Source of the DNA: Candidatus Bathyarchaeum sp.
GTDB lineage: Archaea; Thermoproteota; Bathyarchaeia; Bathyarchaeales; Bathyarchaeaceae
Assembly: GCA_004376385.1 (NCBI GenBank)
Contig: SOJY01000264.1
Coordinates: 1 to 9,193, forward strand
DNA: 9,193 bases
Reading direction: 5' to 3'
Within the stretch, counting starts at the first letter, position 1; each line of letters begins with the position of its first letter. The notes under the pieces are model-generated. The model did not search any database, was not told the origin of the DNA, and saw nothing but the letters and a program-made list of their open reading frames with translations. The translations under genes were made by a program, and so were the position numbers. Shown here piece after piece: positions 1 to 5,322 of the stretch.

Positions 1-293
1 GCACGTATGGCAGCTTGGGCTCCTGCCCCAGGCGTTCTGGCGCCTGAGCCTCCTGGAGCTCGAACTTTTATGTGTATAGCTGTTATTCCCTTGTCTTTGG
101 CGACTGTGGCTGCGTGTGCTGCGGCTCGCATGGTAGCGTATGCAGATGACTCTAGACGATCTGATTTGACGTGCATGCCTCCTGAAGACCTTGATATTGT
201 CTCCGCGCCTGAGATGTCTGTGAAATGGATTATTGTGTTGTTGTATGAGCTGTAAACGTGAACGACTGCCCATTTGTCAGTCTTTTTACTCAC
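1..293 (-). CDS. rps11: 30S ribosomal protein uS11 (Rps11), partial, 3' end outside window
   Basis: uS11 lies on the platform of the small ribosomal subunit and helps hold the mRNA exit region and 16S rRNA. Reading the minus strand from a GTG at 293-291 gives 97 codons with clear uS11 signatures: WAVVHVYSSYNNTIIHFTD near the N-terminus, the GAETISRSSGGMHVKSDR stretch, and KVRAPGGSGARTPGAGAQAA near the edge. Archaeal uS11 is usually about 130 residues, so roughly the last 30 are missing because the window ends. The start is supported by a strong SD (AGGAGGAG at 308-301) seven bases upstream, inside the end of rps4. The GTG overlaps the rps4 stop in the string GTGAGTAA, which suggests translational coupling. 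In archaea rpoD, the RNA polymerase subunit D gene, usually follows; it would lie to the left. Confidence 0.96.
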   Translation of the reverse strand, partial: MSKKTDKWAVVHVYSSYNNTIIHFTDISGAETISRSSGGMHVKSDRLESSAYATMRAAAHAATVAKDKGITAIHIKVRAPGGSGARTPGAGAQAAIR

Positions 294-852
294 GGCTATT
301 CTCCTCCTTGCTCTGTGAGACTGGTTCGGCTGGAATGCTTGTGGCCTTTGTTAGGGGATGATCGGGGTCTGTAAGAGGGCTTTTGGGGGTGTAAGCTATA
401 TTTTCCTCTTCATCTTTGAGTACCAAATAGCTTGGAGTGGAGACTTTTCTTCCCTCAATGGCGATGTGGCCATGGGTGATAAGTTGACGAGATTGTTGTA
501 TGGATTGGGATAAGCCCCTATGGAAAACAAGTGTTTGAAGTCTGCGTTCTAGTATGTCTTCCAGTGTCAGGTCCAAAACGTCATCCAGCGCAGATTCTTC
601 AGGCAGGATTCCTAGTCTATTAAGCTTGCCTAGAATCTGTTTTTCCTGTTCGCTTCGTTTTTCAACTGACATACCCAAAAGTGAGCGTCCTATGCCACGG
701 TACTTGGAGAGTAAAGTTTTGTGGCGCCATATTTCTCGTTTATTTCGTAAACCATATTGACCGAGCAGTTTGAGTTCGGCTTCCAGTGCGTCTATTTGCC
801 AAGGGAACCGTGGTGTATCAAACTTTTTTCTTTGCTTTTTAGGGTCTCCCAT
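286..852 (-). CDS. rps4: 30S ribosomal protein uS4 (Rps4)
   Basis: uS4 is a primary 16S rRNA binder that starts small-subunit assembly. The 188-residue product begins MGDPKKQRKKFDTPRFPWQ, typical of the archaeal/eukaryotic S4/S9 type, which lacks the bacterial N-terminal zinc knuckle. It carries an S4 RNA-binding fold at about residues 104-155 (RRLQTLVFHRGLSQSIQQSR, then ITHGHIAIEGRKVSTPSYLV). The last 30 residues are a polar, acidic, probably disordered tail that is not conserved in the family. The ATG at 852 has an SD (GAGGGA, 866-861) eight bases upstream inside the end of rps13. The gene sits three bases after the rps13 stop and overlaps rps11 by eight bases, so it is the middle gene of a three-gene operon. 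It probably shares the rps13 promoter. Confidence 0.97.
   Translation of the reverse strand: MGDPKKQRKKFDTPRFPWQIDALEAELKLLGQYGLRNKREIWRHKTLLSKYRGIGRSLLGMSVEKRSEQEKQILGKLNRLGILPEESALDDVLDLTLEDILERRLQTLVFHRGLSQSIQQSRQLITHGHIAIEGRKVSTPSYLVLKDEEENIAYTPKSPLTDPDHPLTKATSIPAEPVSQSKEENSRE
301..308 (-). promoter_or_regulatory. Shine-Dalgarno site for rps11
   Basis: AGGAGGAG on the minus strand, seven bases ahead of the GTG start at 293. It lies wholly within the last codons of rps4 and decides the GTG start, because no ATG is available in that frame at a sensible distance. Confidence 0.75.
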
Positions 853-855
853 CTA

Positions 856-1317
856 TTATTTCCCTCGCTGTACCTGTTTCTTCTTTACACCTATCGCTTT
901 TCCTTTTCTGCCCGTTGATTTAGTTCTTTGGCCTCGGACCTTTAATCCATAACTGTGGCGGAAGCCTTTCCATGATCTTATTTTCTTCATTTGTTCTATG
1001 TCTTTTTTTGTTTGAAGAATTAGGTCTGTGCCGAAGAGATGAATGTCTTTTCCGGTTTCTACATCTTTTCGGCGATTTAGAAGCCACACGGGTATGCCAT
1101 ACGTGACGGGGTTTTTGATGATGTCTCCGATTTTTTCTACCTCGGCGTTAGAGAGGAAACCCATTCTTGCTTCTGGGTTGATTCCAGATTTGTCTATAAT
1201 GGCGTTTGCTAGTTTTATTCCTACACCCTTTACGTTTGTCAGGGCGTAAGTTACCGGCTGGGTGCCGTTAATGTCGGTTCCGGAAAACCTTATGATGTAC
1301 TGAAATTCTCTAGGCAT
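856..1317 (-). CDS. rps13: 30S ribosomal protein uS13 (Rps13)
   Basis: uS13 sits in the head of the small subunit and contacts the large subunit and the P-site tRNA. The 153-residue product matches the archaeal/eukaryotic S13/S18 type. It has an N-terminal EFQYIIRFSGTDINGTQPV segment, a helix-two-turn-helix region with ALTNVKGVGIKLANAI (about 25-40), the RSWKGFRHSYGLKVRGQRTK block (about 114-133) and a basic tail. It is the promoter-proximal gene of the rps13-rps4-rps11 operon. Only a weak GTGA element lies nine bases ahead of the ATG, so the mRNA probably has a short leader with little SD help. Divergent moeA genes lie on the other side of a 217-base spacer. Confidence 0.97.
   Translation of the reverse strand: MPREFQYIIRFSGTDINGTQPVTYALTNVKGVGIKLANAIIDKSGINPEARMGFLSNAEVEKIGDIIKNPVTYGIPVWLLNRRKDVETGKDIHLFGTDLILQTKKDIEQMKKIRSWKGFRHSYGLKVRGQRTKSTGRKGKAIGVKKKQVQRGK
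861..866 (-). promoter_or_regulatory. Shine-Dalgarno site for rps4
   Basis: GAGGGA on the minus strand, eight bases before the rps4 ATG and embedded in the final codons of rps13. This is consistent with coupled translation along the operon. Confidence 0.6.
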
Positions 1318-1344
1318 CTTGAATATTCACGTCTCTTTTAGGCT

Positions 1345-1367
1345 AACTACGGAAGTGATTCGTAGTT
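1345..1367. repeat. Perfect 7-bp inverted repeat at the rps13 promoter (possible operator)
   Basis: AACTACG (1345-1351) and CGTAGTT (1361-1367) are exact inverted complements separated by nine bases. One arm abuts the TATA box and the other lies near the expected transcription start, which is where a repressor would block initiation. This could also be chance, or a hairpin formed at the very 5' end of the mRNA. Confidence 0.4.
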
Positions 1368-1374
1368 TATTTAA
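1366..1374 (-). promoter_or_regulatory. Putative archaeal TATA box of the rps13-rps4-rps11 operon
   Basis: The minus strand reads TTAAATAAA here, a good match to archaeal TATA boxes, preceded by a purine-rich GAAAAC that could act as a BRE. Transcription would start about 25 bases downstream, near 1340, giving a leader of roughly 20-25 nt before the rps13 ATG. This is judged by eye; no transcription start is known. Confidence 0.5.
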
Positions 1375-1422
1375 GTTTTCCTTCATATGTATCACTTTTT
1401 TCCAATAAACTATAGATAAACC

Positions 1423-1467
1423 AACTGTGTGCAGTCAGTTTCGGCAGTTACCTGATCAGTTTTCAGT
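1423..1467. repeat. Cluster of short CAGTT repeats upstream of moeA
   Basis: CAGTT occurs at 1436-1440, 1445-1449 and 1457-1461, with further CAGT at 1432 and 1464 and the reverse complement AACTG at 1423-1427. This makes six related words in 45 bases, irregularly spaced (4-12 bases). They lie 70-110 bases before the moeA start, where an activator or repressor could bind. No known motif is recognised. Confidence 0.3.
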
Positions 1468-1534
1468 GCTGTTACATTAGCTTTTACGATAAGTTTTTTA
1501 CACTAACTTTCTTGCTTTTTACTGGGGCTTAAAT

Positions 1535-2773
1535 TTGGCGCGGCTTAAAGGGTTTGAAAAACTTACAAACGTGGACGATGCTCTTTCATCTTTTTTAAGA
1601 CAACTTAAGCCAGAACGGTTAGATTCCGAATACATCCCAATTCACGCGGCACTAGGACGAATCACAGCAGAAGACACCCGAGCCAAATATAATTTGCCGC
1701 CTTTTGATCGCTCTGCCGTAGACGGTTACGCCCTGAAAGCAAAGGACACCTTCGGAGTTTCTGTGTTTAACCCAAAAATCTTCAAGCTAACCAAAGATAA
1801 AGTCCGCGAAAACGAGGCAAAAGAGCTGTGGACTGGAAACCCAGTTCCTGAAGGCGCCGACTCCGTAGTTATGCTGGAGTACACCAAGAAATTCGAGGAC
1901 AAAATTGAGTTGGCAACAGCAGTTACTCCTGGCAGAAACGTCTCTAAAATGGGGGAAGATGTAACTGAAGGGAACGTAGCCATAACCGCTGGAACCCGCC
2001 TAAATCCCCATCATCTGGGCTTACTGGCGGCGCTGGGCGAATCGTATGTTACTGTTGTCCGGAAACCTAAAGTCGCCATCTTAGCCACCGGAAGCGAACT
2101 CGTAGAGTTGGGAAACAAACTTGAGCCCGGCAAGATCGTGGAAACTAATCGGCTGGTTTTTTCCAGCCTGTGCATGGAGTTGGGTGCGGAGCCACTAAAC
2201 TTGGGTATAGCCAAGGACGATCTAAAGGAGATAACATCTAAAATTCAGGAAGGCTTAGAACAGGCAGATGCGGTTATCACAACTGGAGGGACAAGTGTCG
2301 GATATCCAGACTTGGTTCCCATGGTAGTTAACAAGATAGGAAAGCCTGGAGTAATCGTGCACGGCGTAGCCATAAGACCCGGTATGCCAACGGCGCTGGC
2401 AATTCTTAAAGGCAAACCCGTTTTCGTGCTGTCTGGAAACCCAGTGGCAGCCACTGTAGGCTTCGAGGCGTTCACTCGACCTACCCTCCTTAGGCTACTG
2501 GGAATAAATGAAGCTAGACCCGCCATCGAAGCAAAACTAACCCGGAGAGTTGCAGGGGCTCTGGGACGCAGAGTCTTCTTACGGGTACGCGTTTTTGAAA
2601 GAAACGGCGACTTTTTCGCTGAGCCTGTTCGGGTAACTGGGTCTGGCGTGCTCACAACCATGACAAAAGCAAACGGGTACGTGATAATTCCCGAAAACCG
2701 TGAAGGAATAGATGAGAAAGAATCTGTGATGGTACATCTTTTCTCCAGTATCGTGAGGGAGCAGCATGTTTAG
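1535..2773 (+). CDS. moeA: Molybdopterin molybdenumtransferase MoeA, first paralog
   Basis: MoeA inserts molybdate (or tungstate) into adenylylated molybdopterin in the last step of molybdenum cofactor synthesis, in the cytoplasm. The 412-residue product has the usual domain order. An N-terminal MoeA domain (about 5-178) contains PPFDRSAVDGYA (55-66) and TGNPVPEGADSVVM. A MogA-like molybdopterin-binding domain (about 179-325) contains ATGSELV (184-190) and GGTSVG (251-256). A C-terminal beta domain IV follows (about 330-405). Compared with the family, GGVSVG is GGTSVG, KPGKP is RPGMP (281-285) and LPGNP is LSGNP (299-303), so the substrate pocket has diverged. Translation probably starts at TTG 1535: upstream in-frame TTG/ATG/GTG codons are absent back to a stop at 1490-1492, and a weak GGGG lies seven bases before it. 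The gene overlaps the next moeA by eight bases. Confidence 0.93.
   Translation: MARLKGFEKLTNVDDALSSFLRQLKPERLDSEYIPIHAALGRITAEDTRAKYNLPPFDRSAVDGYALKAKDTFGVSVFNPKIFKLTKDKVRENEAKELWTGNPVPEGADSVVMLEYTKKFEDKIELATAVTPGRNVSKMGEDVTEGNVAITAGTRLNPHHLGLLAALGESYVTVVRKPKVAILATGSELVELGNKLEPGKIVETNRLVFSSLCMELGAEPLNLGIAKDDLKEITSKIQEGLEQADAVITTGGTSVGYPDLVPMVVNKIGKPGVIVHGVAIRPGMPTALAILKGKPVFVLSGNPVAATVGFEAFTRPTLLRLLGINEARPAIEAKLTRRVAGALGRRVFLRVRVFERNGDFFAEPVRVTGSGVLTTMTKANGYVIIPENREGIDEKESVMVHLFSSIVREQHV
2755..2760 (+). promoter_or_regulatory. Shine-Dalgarno site for the second moeA
   Basis: GAGGGA five bases before the ATG at 2766, within the last codons of the first moeA. It supports translation of both genes from one mRNA. 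Confidence 0.65.
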
Positions 2774-4022
2774 GAAACTTCTTTCTTTTGATGAAGCAAA
2801 ACAACTTCTCAGACAGACTTTTTCGGCTAAACCTGTTGGGATAGAACAGGTTTCCATATCAAAAGCGCATGATCGAGTGCTAGCCCAAGACGTTGTGGCG
2901 CCCATGAATATTCCCCCCTTTACGCGATCAATCGTTGACGGCTACGCCGTAAAAGCTGTTGACACCTTTGGAGCAAGCGAAGACAAACCAGTCAGCCTCA
3001 TGTTCTGTGGGCATGTGGCAATAGGCGAATCTCCAAACGTAGTTGTGGAAAATGGTTTGGTTGCCGAGATAGTCACTGGAGCGCCCCTACCTGAAGGCGC
3101 CGACTCCGTAGTCATGGTGGAATACACAACCCGACAAAAAGACAACGTTTTCGTACACCGTCCAGTTTCGATAGGCGAGAACTTGATGGCTGCAGGCTCC
3201 GACATCCGCAAAAGCGAAACTGTTCTGAAGAAAGGTCGGTTTCTGGCTTCCCGAGAAATTGGGGTTTTGGCTGCGATCGGATTGACGGAAGTTACGGTTT
3301 ACAAACGTCCAAAGGTAGCCGTTCTCTCTACAGGATCGGAAGTTGTAGAGCCCGGAAAAGTCCTTTCCCCCGGAAAAATCTATGACATAAACGCCCATAC
3401 CCTGAGTGCGGCAGTTCTAGAAACTGGAGGAGAACCAATTAACTTAGGAATCATCCCCGATGAGAGGGGCAGTCTGAAAAAGGCTCTTGAGACTGCTTTG
3501 AGTTCGGCGGATGCGGTAATAACTTCCGGCGGGGTTTCAGTTGGACCCAAAGACTTCACTCCTCAAGTCGTAGATAGTCTAGGGAAGCCCGGTGTGATCA
3601 TATCTGGAGTAGCTGTGAAACCCGGAAAACCAATAACCATCGCGGTAGTTGACGGAAAACCTGTTTTCTCTCTCCCCGGTAACCCAACATCGTCCCTCTT
3701 CATGTTTAACGTGTTTGTTCGTCCCATACTTGTTAAACTTGCTGGCAGAACCGAAGAAGAGTTGCCTACGCTTAAGGCAGTGGCTGCCAAGAAAATGTTT
3801 CCGGCAAGGGGACGCCGAACCTTTGTCATGGTAAACCTAGCATATGACAAAACTGGAACGCTGCTTGTGAGTCCGGTTCCTACTGGATTGTCGGGAGCCA
3901 TAACTACTTTGGCGAAGGCTGACGGTTTTGTTGAAATCTCCGAGAAACAGCAGTTCGTAGATGCGGGAACAGAAATAGACGTTTACCTGTTTGGAAAATT
4001 TAGAAAATCGGAAACAAGTTGA
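2766..4022 (+). CDS. moeA: Molybdopterin molybdenumtransferase MoeA, second paralog
   Basis: A second MoeA of 418 residues, same fold and role class as its neighbour: metal insertion into adenylyl-molybdopterin. Its motifs are canonical. PPFTRSIVDGYA is at 50-61, VTGAPLPEGADSVVM at 103-117, STGSEVV at 188-194, TSGGVSVG at 253-260, VKPGKP at 284-289 and LPGNP at 303-307, followed by domain IV (about 333-410). The start ATG overlaps the previous stop (ATGTTTAG, eight bases), which indicates coupled expression. Two MoeA copies in tandem are common in archaea. One idea in the field is that the copies are specialised, for example for molybdenum and tungsten; nothing here proves it. Of the pair, this copy is the better candidate for ordinary MoeA catalysis. 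A T7 tract follows the stop directly. Confidence 0.95.
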   Translation: MFRKLLSFDEAKQLLRQTFSAKPVGIEQVSISKAHDRVLAQDVVAPMNIPPFTRSIVDGYAVKAVDTFGASEDKPVSLMFCGHVAIGESPNVVVENGLVAEIVTGAPLPEGADSVVMVEYTTRQKDNVFVHRPVSIGENLMAAGSDIRKSETVLKKGRFLASREIGVLAAIGLTEVTVYKRPKVAVLSTGSEVVEPGKVLSPGKIYDINAHTLSAAVLETGGEPINLGIIPDERGSLKKALETALSSADAVITSGGVSVGPKDFTPQVVDSLGKPGVIISGVAVKPGKPITIAVVDGKPVFSLPGNPTSSLFMFNVFVRPILVKLAGRTEEELPTLKAVAAKKMFPARGRRTFVMVNLAYDKTGTLLVSPVPTGLSGAITTLAKADGFVEISEKQQFVDAGTEIDVYLFGKFRKSETS

Positions 4023-4023
4023 A

Positions 4024-4030
4024 TTTTTTT
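4024..4030 (+). terminator. Oligo-T terminator after moeA
   Basis: Seven consecutive T one base after the second moeA stop. Archaeal polymerase terminates at such tracts without a hairpin. The tract overlaps the stop codon of the convergent membrane-protein gene. Confidence 0.5.
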
Positions 4031-4403
4031 AGTTGAAGTTTTCTCTTCTTGCTACAGTATAGATTGATACTATCAGCAGTATAACCATGTATGCTATCAA
4101 AGCTATGTGGAACAGCATGGCGCCTCCGAAAGTCTGCAATGCAATTGAGTTGGAGAGTGTTGTTGCTCCAAAGGTTATTCCTGTAACGAATAAACCGATT
4201 ACAAGAGGCACGGACCATCTTTTCATTTTGAGGAGGCTGTAGGCTGTGATTAAACTTAAAATTCCCAGAACTGGGATGTGCAGTGGTGCAGTGAAGTTTT
4301 CGATCGCAAAATAGCCTACTTCAGCAATTCCGACTGCGATATAGAAAATTGAGAATATTAGCGTAGTTGGGTTTTCAGTCTTTGAGATCGTTTTCGAAGT
4401 CAT
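4029..4403 (-). CDS. Small four-helix integral membrane protein of unknown function
   Basis: The 124-residue product is very hydrophobic with four likely membrane helices: about 13-34 (TLIFSIFYIAVGIAEVGYF), 41-59, 65-86 and 93-117. It has a short polar N-terminus and a basic tail (ARRENFN), and a KMKRW motif between helices 2 and 3. No catalytic motif, signal peptide or known family is recognised. The ATG at 4403 has a weak AAGGG seven bases upstream. Alternatively, a TATA-like box at 4432-4425 would put the transcription start almost on the ATG, making the mRNA leaderless. It converges on moeA with only six bases between the stop codons, so it is not part of the moeA operon. A real gene is likely, because the hydrophobic pattern is sustained over the whole frame. 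Confidence 0.75.
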   Translation of the reverse strand: MTSKTISKTENPTTLIFSIFYIAVGIAEVGYFAIENFTAPLHIPVLGILSLITAYSLLKMKRWSVPLVIGLFVTGITFGATTLSNSIALQTFGGAMLFHIALIAYMVILLIVSIYTVARRENFN

Positions 4404-4424
4404 GTAGCATCCCTTGCCTACCGC

Positions 4425-4432
4425 TATAATAT
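4425..4432 (-). promoter_or_regulatory. Putative TATA box for the membrane-protein gene
   Basis: ATATTATA on the minus strand, centred about 25 bases before the ATG at 4403, the spacing expected for a leaderless archaeal transcript. A second AT-rich box (AATTTAT, 4447-4441) would instead give a leader of about 15 nt carrying the AAGGG element. Confidence 0.35.
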
Positions 4433-4473
4433 GATTGGTAATAAATTAGTTTCTGAAAATTTGCTTACAGTGG

Positions 4474-4558
4474 AGGATTATTTCTGGCGAATCAAGTTTT
4501 TCAACAAAAATAAGATGAATGCTCATAATGGGAAAGATTGATTCTTTGTAATAATCCT
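4474..4558. repeat. Nested inverted-repeat element, candidate structured RNA or small mobile remnant
   Basis: The outer arms AGGATTATT (4474-4482) and AATAATCCT (4550-4558) are a perfect 9-bp inverted repeat. Directly inside, GAATCAA (4489-4495) and TTGATTC (4538-4544) are a perfect 7-bp inverted repeat in register, separated from the outer stem by a 6/5-base internal loop that can form G-U pairs if read as RNA. The 42-base top holds two small hairpins, TTTTT-CAAC-AAAAA (4497-4510) and ATGA-ATGC-TCAT (4515-4526). The whole folds like a branched 85-nt structure. It lies between divergent genes and matches no RNA family I recognise. No target-site duplication is visible at its ends. The strand of any transcript is unknown. 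Confidence 0.4.
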
Positions 4559-4606
4559 GTTTTCATAAGTGTTATCCCCTATTGCTCTAATCTGGTTTCG
4601 ATCAAG

Positions 4607-4834
4607 ATGGACCCGAAAAAAATGCTCTCGAAGGAGATAACTGCCAAAGTCAGGGGATACATCAGCGAAGAAACCGTTTCTGAGACGGTGGATCAATTCT
4701 TCAGGCACGGGAACACGTTTCTTCTCCTTGAATTAATGAGTCTAAGAATGGAAGTCAAAAGCCTGAGAGAAGAGCTTCAAAGTCAGAGAGAAAGAAAGCG
4801 CCAAAGTTCTTTTCGTGCACTAGTTGTTCCCTGA
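4607..4834 (+). CDS. Small hypothetical protein with C-terminal coiled-coil-like helix
   Basis: The ATG at 4607 gives 75 residues. The N-terminal half (KEITAKVRGYISEETVSETV, 9-28) looks like a short helical domain. The second half (about 36-66) is a continuous charged helix with hydrophobic residues at heptad-like spacing (LLLELMSLRMEVKSLREEL), suggesting dimerisation. No known family is recognised. Upstream in-frame extension to TTG 4538 would add 23 residues but would begin inside the inverted-repeat element, so ATG 4607 is preferred; ATG 4622 is also possible. There is no clear SD. A hairpin with a T tract lies 38 bases after the stop. Whether it is truly expressed is uncertain, but the protein-like composition argues for it. 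Confidence 0.55.
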   Translation: MDPKKMLSKEITAKVRGYISEETVSETVDQFFRHGNTFLLLELMSLRMEVKSLREELQSQRERKRQSSFRALVVP

Positions 4835-4872
4835 GGAGCTGTAGTAAGTCTTCGTCTATTGAGCGAACAAAG

Positions 4873-4900
4873 AAAACTTTGGGTAACCAAAGCAAGTTTT
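4873..4900 (+). terminator. Hairpin with T tract after the small ORF
   Basis: CTTTGG-GTAA-CCAAAG (4877-4892) is a perfect 6-bp stem with a four-base loop. The flanking AAAACTT (4873-4879) and AAGTTTT (4894-4900) can pair in a slipped register with a four-base bulge. The structure ends in TTTT, so it resembles a bacterial-type intrinsic terminator for the 4607-4834 ORF. An RNA processing or regulatory role is equally possible. Confidence 0.4.
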
Positions 4901-4941
4901 AGTGATTTATTCAATTCTGTTTGCGTTTACTTTTTCGTAAG

Positions 4942-4949
4942 CTTTAAAA
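4942..4949 (+). promoter_or_regulatory. Putative TATA box for the HNH-like gene
   Basis: CTTTAAAA preceded by GTAAG, placing a start near 4972. This gives a leader of about 17 nt that contains the SD GAGGA (4978-4982), six bases ahead of the ATG at 4989. Confidence 0.5.
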
Positions 4950-4988
4950 GTTAACTGAATATTGGCTTATTGTTGTTGAGGAATTGCA

Positions 4989-5249
4989 ATGAGTCAATTT
5001 CCTGAGGAAGTTGTAAAACAAGCGTTTTTAAGAGCAAATGCTCGATGCCAATGTGAAAGAGAAGGTCATGCGCATTCAACTTTTACGTGCTTCAAACAGA
5101 TTATATGGGAAAATAGGGGAAATAGCACGGAGAGAAGTGGGTGGGAAGCCCATTATATGGTGAGCCCCGAAGAAGGCGGAAAACCTACAGTAGAAAATTG
5201 TGAAATACTCTGTTGGGACTGCTATACCAAAAAAGTGCAGAGCCAATAA
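4989..5249 (+). CDS. Small HNH-like zinc-binding protein (possibly catalytically altered)
   Basis: The 86-residue product resembles small HNH-type proteins. An N-terminal Cys/His cluster (C20, C22, H27, H29, C34) is followed by WEAHYMVSPEEGG (52-64), EN (69-70) and CEILCWDCYTKK (71-82). In HNH nucleases the pattern is roughly [D/E]HI..P...GG...N...LC..C[H/N]. Here H55 and N70 are present and C75/C78 can bind zinc, but the last H/N position is Tyr79 and the residue after H55 is Tyr56. It may therefore bind zinc or nucleic acid without cutting, or cut with altered chemistry. The start is well supported (SD GAGGA, good TATA). It stands alone with its own promoter, 73 bases before the agmatinase gene. 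No toxin partner, methylase or phage gene is beside it. Confidence 0.75.
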   Translation: MSQFPEEVVKQAFLRANARCQCEREGHAHSTFTCFKQIIWENRGNSTERSGWEAHYMVSPEEGGKPTVENCEILCWDCYTKKVQSQ

Positions 5250-5265
5250 TCCTAAATCCTCCCTA

Positions 5266-5274
5266 TTTTAATTA
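5266..5274 (+). promoter_or_regulatory. Putative TATA box for the agmatinase gene
   Basis: TTTTAATTA, expected to start transcription near 5296 and leave a leader of about 27 nt that contains AGGAAG. A second AT-rich candidate, GTTTATTTT at 5298-5306, would place the start at the GTG itself (leaderless). Confidence 0.35.
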
Positions 5275-5275
5275 T

Positions 5276-5294
5276 GTTACAGTTGATGTGTAAC
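5276..5294. repeat. 6-bp inverted repeat GTTACA-N7-TGTAAC ahead of the agmatinase gene
   Basis: The exact arms are 5276-5281 and 5289-5294. They lie between the putative TATA box and the start codon, overlapping the expected transcription start, where a dimeric regulator could act as repressor. The regulator is not identified. Confidence 0.35.
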
Positions 5295-5322
5295 GCGTTT
5301 ATTTTCTAGGAAGTAACCGAAT

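Larger units (their letters stand above)
1318..1534. other. Divergent intergenic region between rps13 and moeA
   Basis: 217 AT-rich bases with no credible ORF or tRNA. The left half carries the rps13 promoter and its inverted repeat. The right half carries a cluster of CAGTT words (1423-1467) and poorly defined AT-rich boxes (TTTTTTAC at 1494-1501; CTTTTAC near 1481-1487) that could serve moeA. A TATA-like CTATAGATAAA at 1410-1420 is another option and would give a leader of about 100 nt. Confidence 0.6.

Noticed and set aside
7..255. Open plus-strand frame coding for an Ala/Pro-rich 82-residue product
   Set aside because: It is the exact antisense of rps11, whose minus-strand translation is an unmistakable uS11.
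1318..1534. Possible tRNA or small RNA gene in the rps13-moeA spacer
   Set aside because: No T-loop (GGTTCRA-type) sequence, no acceptor stem pairing, and the region is explained at least partly by promoters.
2579..2905. Minus-strand open frame spanning the moeA-moeA junction
   Set aside because: Lies entirely antisense to two well-supported moeA genes, has low-complexity composition and no initiation signal; no family resemblance.
4538..4606. N-terminal extension of the small ORF to TTG 4538
   Set aside because: The added residues have no helical or charged pattern like the rest, the TTG lies in the inverted-repeat stem, and ATG 4607 is available.
4523..4708. Minus-strand frame of 61 residues over the small coiled-coil ORF
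   Set aside because: No promoter or SD, and the plus-strand product has the more protein-like pattern. Not fully excluded, since the plus-strand ORF is itself of moderate confidence.
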